Source: Isoetes taiwanensis (Eukaryota; Streptophyta; Lycopodiopsida; Isoetales; Isoetaceae). From it: a stretch of DNA of 64,000 bases. The notes under the pieces are model-generated. The model did no database searches and had not been told where the DNA came from. It saw only the letters and a program-made list of their open reading frames with translations. This document shows, one piece after another, positions 59,826-64,000 of this stretch; the stretch's first letter is position 1, and every line of letters starts with the position of its first letter. Made by a program: the position numbers and the translations under genes. The DNA is taken from positions 18,616,620 through 18,680,619 of the forward strand of contig JAJEKV010000016.1 in NCBI GenBank assembly GCA_021234155.1. Reading direction: 5' to 3'.

Positions 59826-62202
59826 CATGAAATGGATTGACGGTCCTTTGCACTTTTCAAACATATCTCCGGATCCTTCCTCAGTAACTTTAGGATACCC
59901 TCGTCTTTCTCTCCTTGCGTCGCCATCTAAATTACCTCCCTGAGATGTTTATCGTATCTGTACATGGTATGTACATAATAAACATATCTCCACATCCCAC
60001 AATGCTAGAGCTCTGCTCTAACTTAGCTAAACTATAACCGTGGTAGTTCTTTCAAACAAACCTATTGCCTATGTACCTTTATTATGTGGCTGAGCCACCG
60101 ACTCCCCAACTGGGCAGTGGCCAACTCTATGTTAGAAATCTATATGCTGCCTACATTTTTGATAGGATCCCCAGCTACTTTAACCATCCCTTTGGTACCT
60201 TATGGTATTCCAGTTGTGTATGTACACTATCATACCACCCATGGGATTATGCTATAATTCCAAAGGTTTACTACCCCAGATGAGGAGCTTTTCTAAAGGC
60301 TTCTTTTGCTAAGGATCCTTTGTGTTCCATACCATCCATACTTAGTTACAATTAACCTATTGTTATTAAGTTATCAGGTCGACTTCAGCTTTTGATCAGC
60401 TTCAAATGCTGCCGTCTTTGACTCCCTCATACTGAAGTGGAGACACTCAACCCTCCTGGTCTTGTAATAGGAAAAAAAATCCAATGTTTCAATCTTCGTT
60501 AGTAACCGCCATATGATTATCCAATTCCTTATCCTCTTAAGAGTTTCAAAGTCATAACCTCTAACGGGTCTATACCTCAAGGCAACGGATCCTCCAGCTT
60601 CTACTTCACTACCTAAGGGTAACTCTTCGACTATATGGACTACCAGTCTATGTAATCTTAACCCTTCTGATCTACACCCCTCGTCTTGATTTTTATCGGG
60701 ACTTAGAATTGCTGTGTATTGCCCTCTTCTCGGTTATCCCTAAAAGTATAATTGTCAAAGTCATCGTACTCCTTCTTTTCTTCCATCAGGGGGATGCGGT
60801 ATTTTATACATTTTTTTTATTTCCAAAACCACATAAATGCTCTCAGCTTATAACAATGAAGTAACTCGTTGGTATCTAGAACCTTTGAGCAACTAAGCTC
60901 TCATTAGCGGTTATTCCAACACTGTTCCAACCATCCTCGGGATGTTTTTGAATGTGACATTACCGTAATTTAAACTCTTTTCATCTCCCTTAGTACGACG
61001 TATCTAAGATAGTTAACTTCAACCATTGGGATAACTTGAATGCTTATCTCTGGTAAAGCATACCTAACCCAATATCTTCGTATATAAGCATATCATTACG
61101 CTCATTCTTTAAACCTTGTCAAGCAATATTTCCCTCGCCCTGTACGAATATTCTACTATCTTTTAATATGATATACATCTAAATATCACAATTAACATCT
61201 TTCATCTCCTCACTACTGTAGTATGTAATACTACTAAATCCTTCAAACATCCGAAACCACTACGTTGTTATTATGAGATATAGTAACATGTATGCACCAA
61301 CCCTAACTCTAGACTCATATGTAATTCATTGACGTAGCCCCCTAGTGGCTTGTACTATATATGCTGTGGTTTTCACACCACACCTTCTAAACTCTCTATC
61401 CTTAGGTTTCCTTGGTCCTCACGCTCTAGTCATAAATTCCACAGGGGCACATGCCATCCTAAGTTCCTAGTGGCATACTTAATGTCTAGTATAGCAACTC
61501 TTATCTTCATTACTTCCCTATTTATATGGAATGTGAACTAAAAGTTCTAGTATATATCCTATCTTCTTTTAGTTATGTCTTACTATTAAATGGTCCTAGT
61601 ACACATATATCAACGTGGAGTTACTCCTCGGGATACACACACGATACCAAGTCCAGAGCACATCCTCCTTGGTGAGATGTTCATTGGGCGCCTACCTTGT
61701 TCATACTCCAGACTTTGGTACATTCAACGTGTCATTCCAAACTCTCTATACTTGAAACGTTGTTTACTACAACTTTCAAGCACCTCTTCTCTCCCACTTG
61801 TCGTGTGGGTACATTACTTGCCTTCCTAATGTATCATTAGTTGAAGGTCAACTTCCCTTCATAATCTAGCTTCACTAAAGATCCAACATACCTTGCAGCT
61901 TTTAGATGATTGCGCCTGCTCCTACCAATTGTCGTCTTCTCTTGACCTTATGTAGAAACTACGTTCCACACTATCCTCCAATCTGTTATACGGCATCTTG
62001 ATGCTCCCAGCAGACATAACATAGTCCGTTTCCTTAATTTATACCATGCATAATGGTCATGCATTTGACCAATGTCATTAAGCGTACTATACTCTTGCAT
62101 CTTTCATGCCTCAGGAACACAATGTATATGTAATTTTATAATCCATAGCTTATGGATCGATATCCTCATATACCACGCCTTCAAGGTCCCATGGGGGGAT
62201 TT
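59826..62202. other. Decayed sequence beyond element B similarity
   Basis: No reading frame with a recognisable domain. It may be the rest of element B's interior, since element A is truncated on the matching side and cannot test this. Confidence 0.35.
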
Positions 62203-62248
62203 TAATATATTTATTTATTTACTTATTTATTTATTTATTTATTTATTC
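62203..62248. repeat. (TTTA)n microsatellite
   Basis: About eleven near-perfect TTTA units. Confidence 0.9.
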
Positions 62249-64000
62249 TCCTACATTCATGAATCATACCTTGATTCAAGTAGCAATAGTTATAAAGTGC
62301 TCCGGACATGCTATACCTTCACCACCATTGTCAAAACCTACACTTCTAAAGTGATCTTCCTTTCATGAGTCGGGTACTTATAATCTAGTTCCACCTTAGC
62401 ATAGTACCTCCTTAACATGGTCTATAAACCACTTCTCCATCGATATATGGTGCTATCCAAATTTCCTCCTTCTACATTGAATAGCAATCTAGATGCCGCG
62501 ATAATAAATCAATCCTCGTAATTATTAGGTCTAGTATTTCACTTAGATACCAAACATCGCCATACCAATTTTCTCGAGTATCCATCCAAAATAGGGATAT
62601 CTTAACACTCCTTATTCCCAACATTCAGCAAAGACTCTACTTGGTATGAGCCCTGGACCTCCTCGGGCCATCACCATCTAACGTGCTCGTATGCACTGTG
62701 CATGGTTTCGATATGCTTACCGCGGGACACCATCCTCACAACCCGACCTTCAGTAATACAGACGATTGCATAGCCATAGCACCGCCGGCGCCGGCCGGGC
62801 GTACCAATTACGTCGAATATATATGTCACCGCACTGCGTCTCAGAAATATAGCGTTCCAGATGTGTGATAAGTTTACTGAAATAGCAATAGGGTAAATAA
62901 GTAATTCAAATGTAAGGATATCGACGCCCGTAAATCTATAAACATAACCAATGCATTAATATGTGTCCTCATCTGACTGTAATCTATGCTAAAGATAGAG
63001 AGTGTGAGTGTGGAAAGATTAAAGATAATCGAAAGGAGCGAGCTATTTAAACACATAATCAAATATAATAGAAGTAGATAAGTATGTATGTCTTACACAA
63101 ACTTCGGAGGGAATAACGAGACTTAGATTAGGTTATAACAAGGTTATGAATAATAAGTCATGAACAACGCCCTGTCTGACTTAATATTAAAGTATATAGG
63201 TAAGACTGTCTGATACAATATAATATATAGTTGTATTAAAGGATAAGTATAACTGTCAAGGACCTATTAAATACTGAGGATAGGAACATACGAGTTCTTA
63301 AAAACTGTAACAAAAATAGGAAAACAAAATTTTGCTACAAAATTAAAGTAGGGATGGCTGTAATGAAATGAATTACAAAGTGAAGCGGGAATATAATACA
63401 CCTACACACACAAGTTAATATCCTTAGAATGACTTTCTACTAAACAGTGCGAGGTTAATAACTCTGTATTATAATATAACAACAAATGTAACGGTCCTGG
63501 CCCCTTGACAGTCTAATATACACATTTGTGTATGGTACGTATATGGGTTGTACTATATGTACTTGTGGCATGCATGCAGCATGGGCTCATGTAAACAAAG
63601 GGTTTACAAAATAAGACAATTTTGGGAAAGAGGGCTTTTTGCAAACGTGAAGCTAAGGGAAGGCAGGAGCTTGGAAGGATTGCACCGGGAGGATTGTTGA
63701 AGAAAAGTGCATGCTTTGAGTATTGATTCCCTGTGTAATAGCTATGACGAGAGCTGTTGATGCTTTGGTAGAGCAAGTTTTGCTGCATGAATTGTAGAAT
63801 TAATTGAGAAATTGTGGGCTACTTCAACGGCTTAACCTGCAGCAGAATTGCCACAGTCGGATGCTAAGCTTATGGAAGCTTCTCAGAAGGACCAGGAACA
63901 GATGGATTTGGCTTGCTAAGAAGTCGAATTGAAGGAATCCAGGGCTGATTTGATAAAATCATAGGTCGGCATGGTCATTCCGTAATACAGGAAAGTGACT
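62249..64000. other. Unrecognised sequence to the window end
   Basis: No gene is called. The last ~200 bases read, with stops, as SDAKLMEASQKDQEQMDLA, a helical-looking stretch that could be the start of a decayed coding region running off the window. Confidence 0.35.

Overview
This window looks like nuclear DNA of a land plant with a large, transposon-filled genome. The evidence is a complete intron-bearing gene, an F-box/kelch-type gene tandem, a chromodomain Ty3/Gypsy element, LTR elements primed by initiator tRNA-Met, and a Mutator-like element with 9-bp target duplications. A fern, lycophyte or bryophyte fits better than a flowering plant because of the LINE with an L1-type ORF1 and the reverse-transcriptase and transposase-like families present. 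That placement is inference. I see no rRNA, functional tRNA, CRISPR or organelle sequence.

Layout. 1-3,461: three tandem ~1.5 kb copies of a broken kelch gene. 3,501-10,252: three long (GA)n tracts separated by a nearly complete LINE and by a region holding a reverse-transcriptase fragment, both on the minus strand. 10,253-15,007: a retroelement 3' end, then a minus-strand non-coding LTR element (A) with a 1,372-bp LTR and a tRNA-iMet primer site. 15,296-18,245: a 19-bp minisatellite, a shared cassette and a decayed transposase-like gene with a GHTHEDVD motif. 18,457-21,425: a Mutator-like element with ~440-bp GC-rich inverted repeats, perfect 9-bp target duplications, a nested LINE tail and a zinc-finger gene fragment. 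About 22,975-39,825: two inverted arms carrying arrays of an 18-bp palindrome, interrupted by a 13-kb chromodomain Gypsy element (25,685-38,738) with a degenerate histone H3 inside. 40,950-41,588: a LINE tail with poly(A).

41,833-46,855 (minus) is the one intact host gene. Eleven exons join in frame to a 1,129-residue SMC-family ATPase with Walker A, Q-loop, hinge, LSGGQ signature, Walker B and an H-loop histidine. That histidine is typical of prokaryotic SMC and Rad50, and I do not expect it in SMC1-6, so the paralogue is unusual.

46,856-50,436 is mostly unrecognised. 50,437-54,863 repeats the minisatellite and cassette, followed by a ~900-bp inverted repeat and a second transposase-like gene. 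55,722-~59,825 is element B, an inverted relative of A sharing LTR, leader and interior. 59,826-64,000 is decayed sequence.

The genes do not form a pathway. The window is one chromosome-maintenance gene embedded in layered mobile DNA. The most interesting items are the unusual SMC, the (GA)n-flanked retroelements, the H3-bearing Gypsy, the gene-carrying Mutator-like element, the palindrome-array element and the two transposase-like loci that share a minisatellite cassette.
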